64,000 nucleotides of DNA from Pseudoalteromonas nigrifaciens. GTDB lineage: Bacteria > Pseudomonadota > Gammaproteobacteria > Enterobacterales > Alteromonadaceae. Shown piece after piece: positions 17,416 to 26,180 of the stretch (positions are counted from its first letter, which is position 1; each line of letters opens with the position of its first letter). A program made the translations under genes and the position numbers. Where the stretch lies: the NCBI RefSeq assembly GCF_002221505.1, contig NZ_CP011036.1:1240001-1304000 (forward strand), given 5' to 3'. The notes beneath the pieces are model-generated. The model was not told the DNA's origin, searched no databases, and saw nothing but the letters and a program-made list of their open reading frames with translations.

Positions 17416-18474
17416 GTGCAGTATTGGATCCCAAAAGCACTAACAGTAAGTGTATTGGTAAGTTTATCAGGATGTAGTGTATTTACTAATGATGCACATG
17501 ACGAGCGTAATTATCGCGCTCATGAAGCAGTAAAAGTGCCTGCATCGTTATCACAACCCGCTCAAGATCCAACATATAAAATGGATGTAGGCCAATATAG
17601 TAATAATCCAGATGCTACAAATTACCGTCCGCCTGCTCAAGTACTTACAGTAGCAAAGGGTAGTTGGGTTGAAGAAACAGATAAAAACGCCCGTGTTTAT
17701 TTTGATAAAAACGATGGTATTGATGACCTAGATGAGTTTATTTGGGAGTCTATTAATGCGGTTTTAGCCGACAATAACACGCAAGCGACTAAAGCAGACA
17801 AGCTACTAGGCATTATAGAAACAGATTGGTACGCTATTATTAAGCCAGAAGAAAGCTGGTTATGGAATAGCAACGAAAGTGTTGATTTAGAACGCTTTAA
17901 ATTTACAATTGAAGAAAAGTCGCATCAGCGTACGGCTTCATTAAGTGCTGAACTTATTGACTTTAAAGGTGATGAGCCTTTAAGTGATTTATTTAAGCAA
18001 CAGTTAGAAGTGCGTGCACTTAACCAAGTTATTAGCGAGTTTGATTATCGTTATCGTCAACTTGAAGTTGATATGCGCAAACGCCAAGGTATTATTTCTT
18101 TAGAAATGGGCTTTGATAACAAAGGTAATGCAGCACTTGTAACTGAGCAGTCGTATGAAGCTGTATTTGACCGTTTTTCAGGGTTTTTAGAGCGCTTGTC
18201 GTTCACTATTGTTGAAATTAACCCAGATACAGGCTTAATTACGGCAGATTATAAAAAACCAGAGTCAAGTGTATGGGATTCTATTTGGGGTGACGAAGTA
18301 ACCCAATTACCTATTGATGAAGGTCAATATCAAATATTAGTAAGTAAAACCAAACAAGGCGGCACTAGTCTGACCTGGATGGATGAACAAGGCGATACGC
18401 TTGAGCCAGGTACTATGAATGGTTTACAGCAAGCATTAGTGGCTGCACTCATTCAGCGCGGTATTAATATTTAA
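17416..18474 (+). CDS. bamC: Outer membrane protein assembly factor BamC
   Basis: Lipoprotein of the BAM complex that inserts beta-barrel proteins. A signal peptide with lipobox LSGC places the lipidated Cys near residue 20. An unstructured stretch (EAVKVPASLSQPAQDPTYKM) follows, like the BamD-binding segment, then two helix-grip domains with the second beginning near VYDFR-type text AVFDRFSGFLERLSFTIVE. It has 352 residues (E. coli 344). GTG start with AAGGAG upstream. A strong terminator follows it. Confidence 0.92.
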   Translation: MQYWIPKALTVSVLVSLSGCSVFTNDAHDERNYRAHEAVKVPASLSQPAQDPTYKMDVGQYSNNPDATNYRPPAQVLTVAKGSWVEETDKNARVYFDKNDGIDDLDEFIWESINAVLADNNTQATKADKLLGIIETDWYAIIKPEESWLWNSNESVDLERFKFTIEEKSHQRTASLSAELIDFKGDEPLSDLFKQQLEVRALNQVISEFDYRYRQLEVDMRKRQGIISLEMGFDNKGNAALVTEQSYEAVFDRFSGFLERLSFTIVEINPDTGLITADYKKPESSVWDSIWGDEVTQLPIDEGQYQILVSKTKQGGTSLTWMDEQGDTLEPGTMNGLQQALVAALIQRGINI

Positions 18475-18490
18475 TAATAATAAGTTTTTA

Positions 18491-18526
18491 CCACAAAAAG
18501 AGCACTTTGCTCTTTTTGTGGTTTTT
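18491..18526 (+). terminator. Terminator after bamC
   Basis: CCACAAAAAGAGCA and TGCTCTTTTTGTGG form a 14-bp perfect stem, followed by five T. Confidence 0.9.
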
Positions 18527-18539
18527 ATAGGTTAAAAAT

Positions 18540-19955
18540 ATGTCTCAGTTACCCACTTCGTCGCAATATAATATGCGCACTTGGCTTACCTTTTTAGTTC
18601 CTTCGCTAATTGGTTTGTTTTTATTTATGACACCAATCCCTATTGCTGATGGTATGACCATTCCCATTGCATTAATGGCTAAAGCAATTAAAGAGGGAAT
18701 TAGCTCTGTTATGATTGAGCTGCTTACATTCATTATTTGTGTAACGGGTGTGCTTTCGCTATTAGCTAAAGTTGTTAAGCCTAGCTTTATTAAAAAGTCT
18801 TTTATACTAAAACACTTATTTGATGTTAACTGGCTTTGGCTAGGTATTCGCTTACTGGGTATGCTGTTTATTGTTTTGACCTTTATTAGTCAAACCGGCG
18901 CAGACGTGAGCTCGGCGCTTCCTGCGTTTTTATTACCGGTATTTAATGCTATTACCTCGGCAGATACGGGCGGCTTGGTTTTAAACGATTTATTGCCTAT
19001 TTTGTTTTCGGTATTTGTTTTAGCGGGGTTATTACTGCCGCTGTTATTAAATTTTGGTTTGTTAGAGCTAGTGGGCACCTTGTTTACTAAACTTATGCGT
19101 CCGTTATTTGGTGTGCCGGGGCGCAGTGCTGTTGACTGTGCGGCGTCGTGGTTAGGTGATGGCAGCGTAGGTATTTTAATGACTGCGCGTCAGTACGAAG
19201 AAAAACATTACACTGAGCGTGAAGCGGCCATAATTGGTACTACGTTTTCGGCAGTTTCGATTACCTTTAGCTTAGTGGTTATTGAACAAGTGGGCTTAGA
19301 GAGTCACTTTGCACCGTTTTATTTAACAGTGTGTTTAGCCGGTGTGGTTGCTGCGATTATTGTGCCGCGCTTACCGCCGTTACGCTTCAAAAAAGATAGC
19401 TTTATAGATGGCAGTAAACGCGATGAGCATGCTGAGTCTGTACCAAGTGGTAAAACCTTGTTTGGGCATTCTTTAGATGTTGCGTTAGCTAAAGCGCATA
19501 GATCGCCAGGGTTTAAAGGCACGTTAAAAGAAGGCTTACACAATGCATTTGATATGGTGTTTGCTGTATTACCTGTCGTAATGGCGGTAGGTACATTTGC
19601 GTTAATTATTGCCACATATACCCCTGTTTTTCAGTATTTAGGTATGCCGTTTATTCCATTTTTAGAGCTGCTACGAATACCAGAAGCTGAGCTTGCTTCA
19701 CAAACGATTATGGTTGGTTTTGCTGATATGTTTATTCCTTCAATATTAGCAGCGGGCACAATTGAGAGCGACGTAACCCGTTTTATTATTGCGGCAATGA
19801 GTGTAACGCAACTTATTTATATGTCGGAAGTGGGTGCACTTTTACTAGGCAGTAAAATACCGGTTAATATTTTTGAATTGTTTATTATTTTTATTCTTAG
19901 AACCTTAATCACTTTACCAGTTATTGCCTTAATGGCGCACTGGTTAGTTGGTTAG
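18540..19955 (+). CDS. YjiH family membrane protein with nucleoside-recognition (Gate) domain
   Basis: A 471-residue inner-membrane protein with about ten hydrophobic segments. The Gate motif region VPGRSAVDCAASWLGDGSVG (near residues 192-211) and the repeated VGFADMFIPSILAAG part near 397 match the YjiH branch of the nucleoside-recognition family related to SpmA/SpmB. It is presumed to be a transporter; the substrate is unknown. The gene stands alone between two terminators, and its start is only 14 bases past the bamC terminator T-run. Confidence 0.85.
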   Translation: MSQLPTSSQYNMRTWLTFLVPSLIGLFLFMTPIPIADGMTIPIALMAKAIKEGISSVMIELLTFIICVTGVLSLLAKVVKPSFIKKSFILKHLFDVNWLWLGIRLLGMLFIVLTFISQTGADVSSALPAFLLPVFNAITSADTGGLVLNDLLPILFSVFVLAGLLLPLLLNFGLLELVGTLFTKLMRPLFGVPGRSAVDCAASWLGDGSVGILMTARQYEEKHYTEREAAIIGTTFSAVSITFSLVVIEQVGLESHFAPFYLTVCLAGVVAAIIVPRLPPLRFKKDSFIDGSKRDEHAESVPSGKTLFGHSLDVALAKAHRSPGFKGTLKEGLHNAFDMVFAVLPVVMAVGTFALIIATYTPVFQYLGMPFIPFLELLRIPEAELASQTIMVGFADMFIPSILAAGTIESDVTRFIIAAMSVTQLIYMSEVGALLLGSKIPVNIFELFIIFILRTLITLPVIALMAHWLVG

Positions 19956-19977
19956 TTGGTTATAAAGATTAAGCAGT

Positions 19978-20006
19978 AAAAAGCCCTGATATTCAGGGCT
20001 TTTTTG
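19978..20006. terminator. Bidirectional terminator
   Basis: AAAAAGCCCTGA and TCAGGGCTTTTT, with a TAT loop. It ends the YjiH-family gene; the stop codon of the convergent DUF2897 gene lies inside the stem. Confidence 0.85.
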
Positions 20007-20139
20007 TATCTGTAGAGTTAGTTTTATCGGGCTTTGTTTTTTTAAAGGGTAAATTTGCCGAGTGCTTTAGCAGTGCAAGATTACCAATAATAATAGCAAA
20101 TACAATGATAACAATAACAACCATGTGCCAAGTTTGCAT
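19993..20139 (-). CDS. DUF2897 family small membrane protein, 48 aa
   Basis: A short minus-strand gene: MQTWHMVVIVIIVFAIIIGN, then LALLKHSANLPF and a Lys/Thr-rich tail ending TDTKKP. It has one membrane helix (residues 6-24) and a basic cytoplasmic tail. The pattern (M-x-T-W, then a helix ending in IIGNL-x-LLK) fits DUF2897 of gammaproteobacteria; function unknown. The stop falls within the terminator hairpin. Confidence 0.7.
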   Translation of the reverse strand: MQTWHMVVIVIIVFAIIIGNLALLKHSANLPFKKTKPDKTNSTDTKKP

Positions 20140-20233
20140 AGCAACGTCCGTTAATTATAAGCAAAGTATAAGTGTGAGCGTTTTAGTTTAAAACAGCAAT
20201 AAAGTGACTTAAAAAATGGTGCTAATGCTGTAT

Positions 20234-20761
20234 TTAAAAGCGTTTTGCTACCGATAGAGTTAAAAAATTTAGCCCGGGGTTGGGATCTTTAAAGCCCGCA
20301 TTAGAGTAATGAATAATTCTTAGCGCCACGTTGGTTTCGCCAAAATCAGCAACTAAGCCAATTCTGTCTTCAAACTGATAGTGAGTGCTAATGTTTTTAC
20401 CCGCAAAATAGGTTTCATCAACCAATGAAATACCAATACCCGCTTCTACATATATGGGGGTATTGTTAATGCTAAATGCTGGGAACAACAGCACAGGCGA
20501 CATGGCAAGCACTACATTAGACTGTGTTTTATCGCCATGGTTATATTGCCAAAGGTTTACACTGGTTTCGAAATAAAAGCGCGTATCGCCAAGTAAAGAC
20601 TGCAACCCTGTAGGATAATATTGATGGGCTAGTTTAAAGCCATTTACGCCACCTTCTCCCTTGAGCAGATCAATTGCGTAGCCGTGCTGCGATTGTGCGA
20701 ATGCGTGTTGACTCGTGAATAATAAAACAAATATAAATAATGATAAAAATGACGTTTTCAT
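20234..20761 (-). CDS. PagL-like lipid A 3-O-deacylase (acyloxyacyl hydrolase)
   Basis: A 175-residue outer-membrane beta-barrel with a signal peptide (cleavage after AFA, near residue 22) and a terminal Phe (VAKRF). The motif ALRIIHYSNAGFKDPNPGLN near residue 148 carries the His-Ser pair of PagL enzymes, which remove the 3-linked acyl chain from lipid A and so change outer-membrane properties. The length matches mature PagL (about 150). It is a single gene with its own promoter region. Confidence 0.85.
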   Translation of the reverse strand: MKTSFLSLFIFVLLFTSQHAFAQSQHGYAIDLLKGEGGVNGFKLAHQYYPTGLQSLLGDTRFYFETSVNLWQYNHGDKTQSNVVLAMSPVLLFPAFSINNTPIYVEAGIGISLVDETYFAGKNISTHYQFEDRIGLVADFGETNVALRIIHYSNAGFKDPNPGLNFLTLSVAKRF

Positions 20762-21006
20762 AGGTGTCAGTGCTGTACCTGAGTTAAATAGTGACTAAAT
20801 AGTAAGGGCGCAACATGGGTGTTTTCAATGGGACAAAAATACGCTTGTATATAGGGTGTTAACCGAGGTTGATTAACTAATTGAATTTATTTACTTTGTT
20901 TTATTGGTGCTAAATGGGCATTAATAAGTTGCTTATTTAAGTCTATTTAAAGGTGTAATTATCGCGTAAATTAGCGTCATCTTAATCACACAGACAATAA
21001 TTTATT

Positions 21007-21600
21007 ATGAAGTTTTTAAAACTGTTTCTCGTTGTAGCTGTATTCTTTAGCGGCTCACTTTTTGCTCAAACGCAACAATCTCCACAACAACTCCTTAAAA
21101 GCGTAGCCGATACTTTATTTGCCGATATAGCCCAAGTTAATGCCAAAGGCGATGCAAGTAAAGAAGACATGTTTAACATTGTTGAGCAGCGCTTAATGCC
21201 GCATATTGATATAAAATTTGTAGCATTTAAATTATTAGGCAAACATATAAAGGGCATTGAGCGCGAGCAAGCAGTTAATTTTATTGATGCAGTAGAGCAT
21301 TATTTAACAGGCACTTATGCCGGTGCTTTAATGAAGTACACTGGTCAAAAAGTAGTTTTTGAGCAAGATAACGCTTTGAGCGACTCACAGTACGCTACGG
21401 TTAAAACCCAGATAATACAAGCAAATGCGCCTACTATAGATTTACATTTTAAATTGCGCTTAGGGAAAGATGAACAATGGAAAGTATACGACATAGTTGC
21501 AGAAGGCATTTCATTGCTCAGCGCCAAGCAAAAAGAAATTATACAACGTATTTCTGATGTAGGTATAGAGAGCGTTATTAGCGAATTAAAAAGCAACTAA
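21007..21600 (+). CDS. MlaC/Ttg2D-family phospholipid-binding periplasmic protein
   Basis: A 197-residue exported protein (signal peptide ending SLFAQ near residue 21). Family text: QQLLKSVADTLFADI, VEQRLMPHIDIKFVAFKLLGKHIKG, and WKVYDIVAEGISLLSAKQKEI. MlaC shuttles phospholipids between the outer-membrane MlaA complex and the inner-membrane MlaFEDB complex. Here it stands alone with no mlaFEDB neighbours, so it may be a second paralogue or serve another transporter. A strong terminator follows. Confidence 0.87.
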   Translation: MKFLKLFLVVAVFFSGSLFAQTQQSPQQLLKSVADTLFADIAQVNAKGDASKEDMFNIVEQRLMPHIDIKFVAFKLLGKHIKGIEREQAVNFIDAVEHYLTGTYAGALMKYTGQKVVFEQDNALSDSQYATVKTQIIQANAPTIDLHFKLRLGKDEQWKVYDIVAEGISLLSAKQKEIIQRISDVGIESVISELKSN

Positions 21601-21642
21601 TAGTAGATTATGTGACCCTGATTAAGTCCAGCTCCAACCAAA

Positions 21643-21681
21643 TAAGCAGCCAACTAGTTATGTAGTTGGCTGCTTTTTTAT
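21643..21681 (+). terminator. Terminator after the MlaC-like gene
   Basis: AAGCAGCCAACTA (21644-21656) pairs with TAGTTGGCTGCTT (21663-21675), followed by T residues. Confidence 0.9.
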
Positions 21682-21821
21682 TTTATAAGTATTGCGTTAC
21701 TTTGCGCTAGCGTGGCGATCAAGGTGTGCTAGAATATCGGCTCGTCGATTAAGCGTGGTGTCAGCTAAAAGCTGCTATAACTGACCACTGTCCCAAGCTA
21801 CACTGGAGTTGTGTTGTTTTA

Positions 21822-23159
21822 ATGGAAAATGTACTGATTTGGCCAAAGGAATACCCATTACTTATCAAAGGACTTGTAGAACAAAATGGTGCCTTTATTT
21901 TAGATGCTTTAGAAGCTTGGCCTGCCTGTCGTTCTACCCATGAAGATGATGGAGTATGTACTACTGTTTTACCGCCCATATTTTATTTAGCGTGGTTTAC
22001 TCCGCTGGAGCCTTTTGAAGAGTGTTATTTTCAACATATTTGCGAGTATGACGAAAGTGCACAAACGTATATAAGCGCGGTAAAAGAACATTATTTTGAT
22101 AACGAATATACCCCCGAAAGCTTAGTACTTATGCTTTGCCAACGGCTCGAAAAATACGCGAATGTATCGGCGCAAAATGAGATTGATACACCGCAGTCGT
22201 TATTTAGTTTATTTTTTGCTAAACGCTACTTTACTCTAATTGAGCATGCGTTAAATAATCGCAGTAAATTATCGGCGGTTGACACGCTAGCTCTGTGGCA
22301 AGAAGTTGATTTTAGAGAGCGTTTGAGTGCTTATATTCCAGGTTCAATTGCCGATCTTGAGCATTTAACTGAACTGGCAAGTGAAAAAGTGGCTAAAGGC
22401 AAAGACTACTTTACTTTACTCACTCAAGTATCGCCGGATGTAGATTCTGTGGTACTACTTGAAAAAGCTTTGCTTGCTCATTTAAATAAAAAAACCGCTA
22501 AGCAAATGATGGCCATGCGCTTTATTGAGCAAGGCGCAACAGGTACGCTTGCCGATGAGCACAATAAAACAGCCTTTATGTGGGCTGCTGAAAAAGGCTA
22601 CGTAAATGTAGTTGAAACCCTGCTGAGCCAACAAGATAAAAAAGCAGTTGATGATAAGGGGAATACTGCCTTGCATTATGCTGTGCTCTCTAAAAACGAA
22701 TCGCTTATGGTATTGCTGCTAAAGGCGGGGTATGACTTTAGAGTGCGTAATAACGAAGGGCTTAGCTGTTATCGCTTAGCGGTGAGCATAAAAGCGAGTA
22801 ACTTAGTAAAGTGCCTTGAGCGCGACTTTGGTATTAAAGAGTTGTCGCCTGAAGGGCAGTTTGATCGCATTAAAAAAGTGCATGCGCTGCATGCTCTGGT
22901 TACTTTATTATTGCCGGTGCAATTGTTTTTCTTTTTTGATGAAACAATAACCATAAAAAGCGAATTAACATTAACTCTAACTATGATTGCGGCGGTGTGT
23001 TTCTTTTTTGCGGCTACTTTAAAGCGCTGCGCGCTGTACCCGCACATTAAACACCCGTGGGGATTATTTGTATTAAGAGGCTTTTCTTTAGTTAGCCTAG
23101 TAGGGCAGTTAGGTTTAGCCGCTATTGTAACCCTTGCCGCATTAAGTTCTTTAGTTTAA
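21822..23159 (+). CDS. Ankyrin-repeat protein with C-terminal membrane segments
   Basis: A 445-residue protein. Residues 1-230 are a unique region rich in acidic and aromatic residues (PPIFYLAWFTPLEPFEECYF) that I do not recognise. Residues about 235-335 hold three ankyrin repeats (NKTAFMWAAEKGYVNVVETL, GNTALHYAVLSKNESLMVLL, EGLSCYRLAVSIKASNLVKC). The last 90 residues form three hydrophobic segments. Ankyrin repeats bind proteins, so it may anchor a partner at the inner membrane with the bulk in the cytoplasm. No operon partner. Confidence 0.8.
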   Translation: MENVLIWPKEYPLLIKGLVEQNGAFILDALEAWPACRSTHEDDGVCTTVLPPIFYLAWFTPLEPFEECYFQHICEYDESAQTYISAVKEHYFDNEYTPESLVLMLCQRLEKYANVSAQNEIDTPQSLFSLFFAKRYFTLIEHALNNRSKLSAVDTLALWQEVDFRERLSAYIPGSIADLEHLTELASEKVAKGKDYFTLLTQVSPDVDSVVLLEKALLAHLNKKTAKQMMAMRFIEQGATGTLADEHNKTAFMWAAEKGYVNVVETLLSQQDKKAVDDKGNTALHYAVLSKNESLMVLLLKAGYDFRVRNNEGLSCYRLAVSIKASNLVKCLERDFGIKELSPEGQFDRIKKVHALHALVTLLLPVQLFFFFDETITIKSELTLTLTMIAAVCFFFAATLKRCALYPHIKHPWGLFVLRGFSLVSLVGQLGLAAIVTLAALSSLV

Positions 23160-23171
23160 ATATTTACAAGT

Positions 23172-23266
23172 TTATCTTTCGAGGTTAAATTTGCAGCAAT
23201 GTGTTTGGCCGTTAGGCATGGCAGAGCCTATGTAGTGTGGCTGTTCCCCATAAATAGGCGATAACG
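23172..23266 (-). repeat. Partial copy of the 42.1-kb MITE
   Basis: About 95 bases resemble, on the opposite strand, the right half of the element at 42111-42421 (shared blocks AATTTGCAGCA, GTGTGTTTGG, AGAGCCTATGT, CCCCATAAATAGGCGATAAC), at roughly 80 percent by eye. The outer terminal repeat is degraded. Confidence 0.7.
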
Positions 23267-23277
23267 ATGCATAAATA

Positions 23278-23306
23278 AAAAACGCGCTAATTAGCGCGTT
23301 TTTTGT
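23278..23306. terminator. Bidirectional terminator
   Basis: AACGCGCTAATTAGCGCGTT is a perfect palindrome flanked by A and T runs, between the convergent ankyrin and DUF2069 genes. Confidence 0.85.
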
Positions 23307-23320
23307 GTTTAAATTATAAT

Positions 23321-23770
23321 TTAATCTGTTTTTTCGTGCTCGTGCGCTGCTTTTTCTTCGGCGAGATCGTCTTTTAATTTACGAATTTTTAAGCCAAGTT
23401 CTTGCCCACGATGCCTAGCATAGTAGGTACAGCCAATAAACATAGCAGAGGCAAATAGTAGCTCTAACAATACCCATACCAGCTCATCTTGCGCTACCCA
23501 AAGCAATGTAAGGCCATGAATAAAGTAAAGCATAACAATAAAGTTTGCCCATGCATACGTATACGCTTTGTCTTGAATTATGCCTTTAAGAGGAAATAAT
23601 AATGGCAGTATGTACACGGCAAAAATAAAGCCATTGCTGTGGCCTTCTCTCGGTGCAAATACAAACATCCATAACGGCATTAAAATTAATAAACCGACAT
23701 AACCAAAAATCGCGGTACGTTGAAATTTAATAGTAATTGGCTTTTTAGCTGGAATTTCAGCTGTTTTCAT
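23321..23770 (-). CDS. DUF2069 family membrane protein
   Basis: A 149-residue inner-membrane protein with about four hydrophobic helices (FGYVGLLILMPLWMFVF, FIFAVYILPLLFPLKGI, FIVMLYFIHGLTLLW, WVLLELLFASAMFIGCTYYA) and a charged C-terminal tail. This matches DUF2069, a family commonly encoded after wrbA; function unknown. I use ATG 23770, which overlaps the wrbA stop as ATGA, and not an upstream in-frame Met inside wrbA. Confidence 0.85.
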   Translation of the reverse strand: MKTAEIPAKKPITIKFQRTAIFGYVGLLILMPLWMFVFAPREGHSNGFIFAVYILPLLFPLKGIIQDKAYTYAWANFIVMLYFIHGLTLLWVAQDELVWVLLELLFASAMFIGCTYYARHRGQELGLKIRKLKDDLAEEKAAHEHEKTD

Positions 23771-24321
23771 TGAAGTTTTCTCGCAATTTGAGTGAGGCGT
23801 TTGCCAACACTTTGGCATATTTTAATTTCGTCTTTACTTAATTCAGTACTATTACTACTACCAGCAACATGTGTTGCACCATAGGGCGTGCCACCGGTTT
23901 GTGTTGCCAGCAATTCGGGTACATCGTAAGGTACACCGAGTAACATCATGCCATGGTGCAGTAACGGTAGCGATAAGTTCAGTAATGTGGCTTCGTTGCC
24001 GCCATGCATACTGCTTGACGACGAAAAAACACAGGCTGGCTTGTCAATTAATTGCCCTTTTAACCATAATTCGCTGGTGGTTTCCCAAAACATTTTTGCT
24101 TGAGAGGCCATCATACCAAAGCGAGTAGGTGTGCCAAAGGCAAGGCCATCACAGTTTATTAAATCGTCTTTAGTGATAATAATGTCGTGTGGGTTTTTAG
24201 CAACAAAAGTGCGCAGCAAAGCGCTGGCCCCTTGTTGCTCTATAGACTCGGCAATTTCATGGGCCATAGCTTCAACTGAGCCATGGCTTGAATGGTAAAG
24301 TACCACTATGGTCGTGCTCAT
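23767..24321 (-). CDS. wrbA: NAD(P)H:quinone oxidoreductase, WrbA family
   Basis: A 184-residue flavodoxin-like quinone reductase. VVLYHSSHGSVEAMA gives the FMN phosphate loop, GTPTRFGMMASQAKMFWE (near 64-81) the WrbA motif and TQTGGTPYGATHVAGS (near 140) the third loop. It reduces quinones by two electrons, avoiding semiquinone radicals. It overlaps arsC at its start by one base and DUF2069 at its end, forming an arsC-wrbA-DUF2069 operon. Confidence 0.9.
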   Translation of the reverse strand: MSTTIVVLYHSSHGSVEAMAHEIAESIEQQGASALLRTFVAKNPHDIIITKDDLINCDGLAFGTPTRFGMMASQAKMFWETTSELWLKGQLIDKPACVFSSSSSMHGGNEATLLNLSLPLLHHGMMLLGVPYDVPELLATQTGGTPYGATHVAGSSNSTELSKDEIKICQSVGKRLTQIARKLQ

Positions 24322-24668
24322 TATAAAACGCTTAATACGTTTTCTGGAGGGCGACCAACAGCAGCTTTATCATTGTTAACCACAATAGGGCGCTCAATTA
24401 GTTTTGGATTTTGTACCATAGCATTAATAAGTGCAGCTTCACTGGTTTCATCTTTTAAGTTTAGCGTTTTGTAAATGTCTTCTTTGGTGCGCATTAACTC
24501 GCGTGCAGATGTAAAACCCAGCTGCTTAACTAATGTAGTTAGCTGCTCGCTACTTAAAGGCGTATTTAAGTATTCAACTATACTTGGCTCAATAGCTTTG
24601 CTTTGTAATAAAGCTAGGGTCTCGCGCGATTTAGAGCAGCGCGGATTATGATAAATAGTTACAGACAT
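24321..24668 (-). CDS. arsC: ArsC-family glutaredoxin-type arsenate reductase (YfgD-like)
   Basis: A 115-residue protein with the ArsC motif IYHNPRCSKSRETLALL: the catalytic Cys is near residue 11, followed by SKSR. LMRTKEDIYKTLNL and NPKLIERPIVVNNDKAAVGRPPENV are characteristic of the family. E. coli has the related yfgD beside bepA, as here. No other ars gene is present, so a role in general redox is as likely as arsenate resistance. Confidence 0.9.
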   Translation of the reverse strand: MSVTIYHNPRCSKSRETLALLQSKAIEPSIVEYLNTPLSSEQLTTLVKQLGFTSARELMRTKEDIYKTLNLKDETSEAALINAMVQNPKLIERPIVVNNDKAAVGRPPENVLSVL

Positions 24669-24721
24669 AAAATGCTTCCAATAAATGAGTTGCGGCCATT
24701 TTAGGCCAAGCGCTTGTAGAC

Positions 24722-26179
24722 TTAAAGCCTAGCAAGCTCTTTTTGTAAAAGTCGGTATTGTGTAAGTAGCGCTTTTAACCTTTGTTGTTTAACTAGCTCG
24801 TTTGGCTCAATAAAGTTGAGTGCTTTTTGTATTTCGTCGGCAGCTTTTAAATAAGCGCCGTATTGCGATAATACATCGGCATTGGCTTCGTGATAGGCGG
24901 CGAGTTTTTCTTGCTTTTTATAGGCGTCGGTTAATAGTTGCTTACCTAAGCTGTGATCTGGTTTTTCTAGTAAAAAGCTTTTTAAGATGTTTTCGGCAAG
25001 CTCGTATTGCTTTGCTTCTAGGGCTGCGTTGGCATAGTTTAGCGTAATTACCTGATTGTTAGGGCGGTAATTGTTTAATTCTGCTAAATAGGTAACGGCT
25101 TCAGCGGCCTTTTTTTGCGCTATTAATAAATCGGTATAGGTATCTATATAAAATAAGTTTTTAGGATCGCTTTTTAGTAGTTCATCTAAAATAGGCTGCG
25201 CTTCATCAAGCTTTTTTTGATCCAGCAAACTAATGCCTAAGCCATATTTTAGGGCGGCATTATTGTAGCTATTTTCGCGAATTAATTTTCTAAACAGCGA
25301 TTCTGCTGCTTCTGGTTTATTGTCGTATCTTGCCAGCACGCGACTCTTTGCTAAGTTAAACTCAAGGCTCGGGTTTACTTGGCGTTTAGGGTATTGCTGC
25401 GCACGCAATCTTACATCAGACACACGGCTCTCAGGAAGCGGGTGAGTAAGTAAAAACGCAGGTGGCTTATATTTATAACGAATTTGCGCAGCGAGTTTAG
25501 TTAAAAATTCACTTGATGCACGCGGATCAAAGCCTGCATTATTAAGCGTTTGCATACCAATACGGTCGGCTTCTTGCTCTGCTGAGCGGCTATGCGTTAG
25601 TTGGCTAAATGCCGATTGTGTTTGGCTTGCTGAAATAATAGCAATACCAGCATCGGGCACGACGACAGCGGCTAAAATACCGGCAATCATTCCGGCTATA
25701 GTCATTGCGCTGTTGTCTTGTTGCTGCTGTAGGCGCCGTGCTAAATGGCGCTGGGTAACGTGGGCAATTTCATGGCCAAGTACCGATGCAAATTGACTTT
25801 CATCATCAGCTTGCGCAATTAATCCGGTGTGTACGCCAACATGGCCGCCATAAAATGCAAAGGCGTTTATTTCAGAGTTATTTAACCAAAAAAATGAAAA
25901 CGGAAACCGCACATCATTGGCGCTAGCCACAAGTTTACGGCCCACTGTGGTTAAGTACTCATCAAGCACAGGGTCGTTAATTATTGGCGACGAGCCTCTA
26001 ATTTGCATCATCATTACTTCGCCAATCGCTTGTTCTTTTTCGAGCGGCAGCACTTGTAAGGCTGAGGTACCTAAATCTGGCAATTTAAAGTTTGTTTGCG
26101 CCTTTAAAGGCTCACTTACTAATAGGCTAAATGTAAGCGCGGCACTACATAAAGTGATAAAGGCTGATTTTAGCTGCAT
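24722..26179 (-). CDS. bepA: Beta-barrel assembly-enhancing protease BepA (M48)
   Basis: Periplasmic zinc metalloprotease and chaperone that helps LptD and other barrels fold and degrades failures. It has a signal peptide (residues 1-26), the zinc motif HEIAHVTQRH near 125, the second Glu ligand in AEQEADRIG near 190, LLTHPLPESRVSD near 240, and about 220 residues of TPR repeats. It has 485 residues from ATG 26179 with an AGGGAAT ribosome site; an upstream Met at 26221 lies inside the preceding gene. It shares a strand with that gene, whose stop is one base away. Confidence 0.92.
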   Translation of the reverse strand: MQLKSAFITLCSAALTFSLLVSEPLKAQTNFKLPDLGTSALQVLPLEKEQAIGEVMMMQIRGSSPIINDPVLDEYLTTVGRKLVASANDVRFPFSFFWLNNSEINAFAFYGGHVGVHTGLIAQADDESQFASVLGHEIAHVTQRHLARRLQQQQDNSAMTIAGMIAGILAAVVVPDAGIAIISASQTQSAFSQLTHSRSAEQEADRIGMQTLNNAGFDPRASSEFLTKLAAQIRYKYKPPAFLLTHPLPESRVSDVRLRAQQYPKRQVNPSLEFNLAKSRVLARYDNKPEAAESLFRKLIRENSYNNAALKYGLGISLLDQKKLDEAQPILDELLKSDPKNLFYIDTYTDLLIAQKKAAEAVTYLAELNNYRPNNQVITLNYANAALEAKQYELAENILKSFLLEKPDHSLGKQLLTDAYKKQEKLAAYHEANADVLSQYGAYLKAADEIQKALNFIEPNELVKQQRLKALLTQYRLLQKELARL

Positions 26180-26180
26180 T

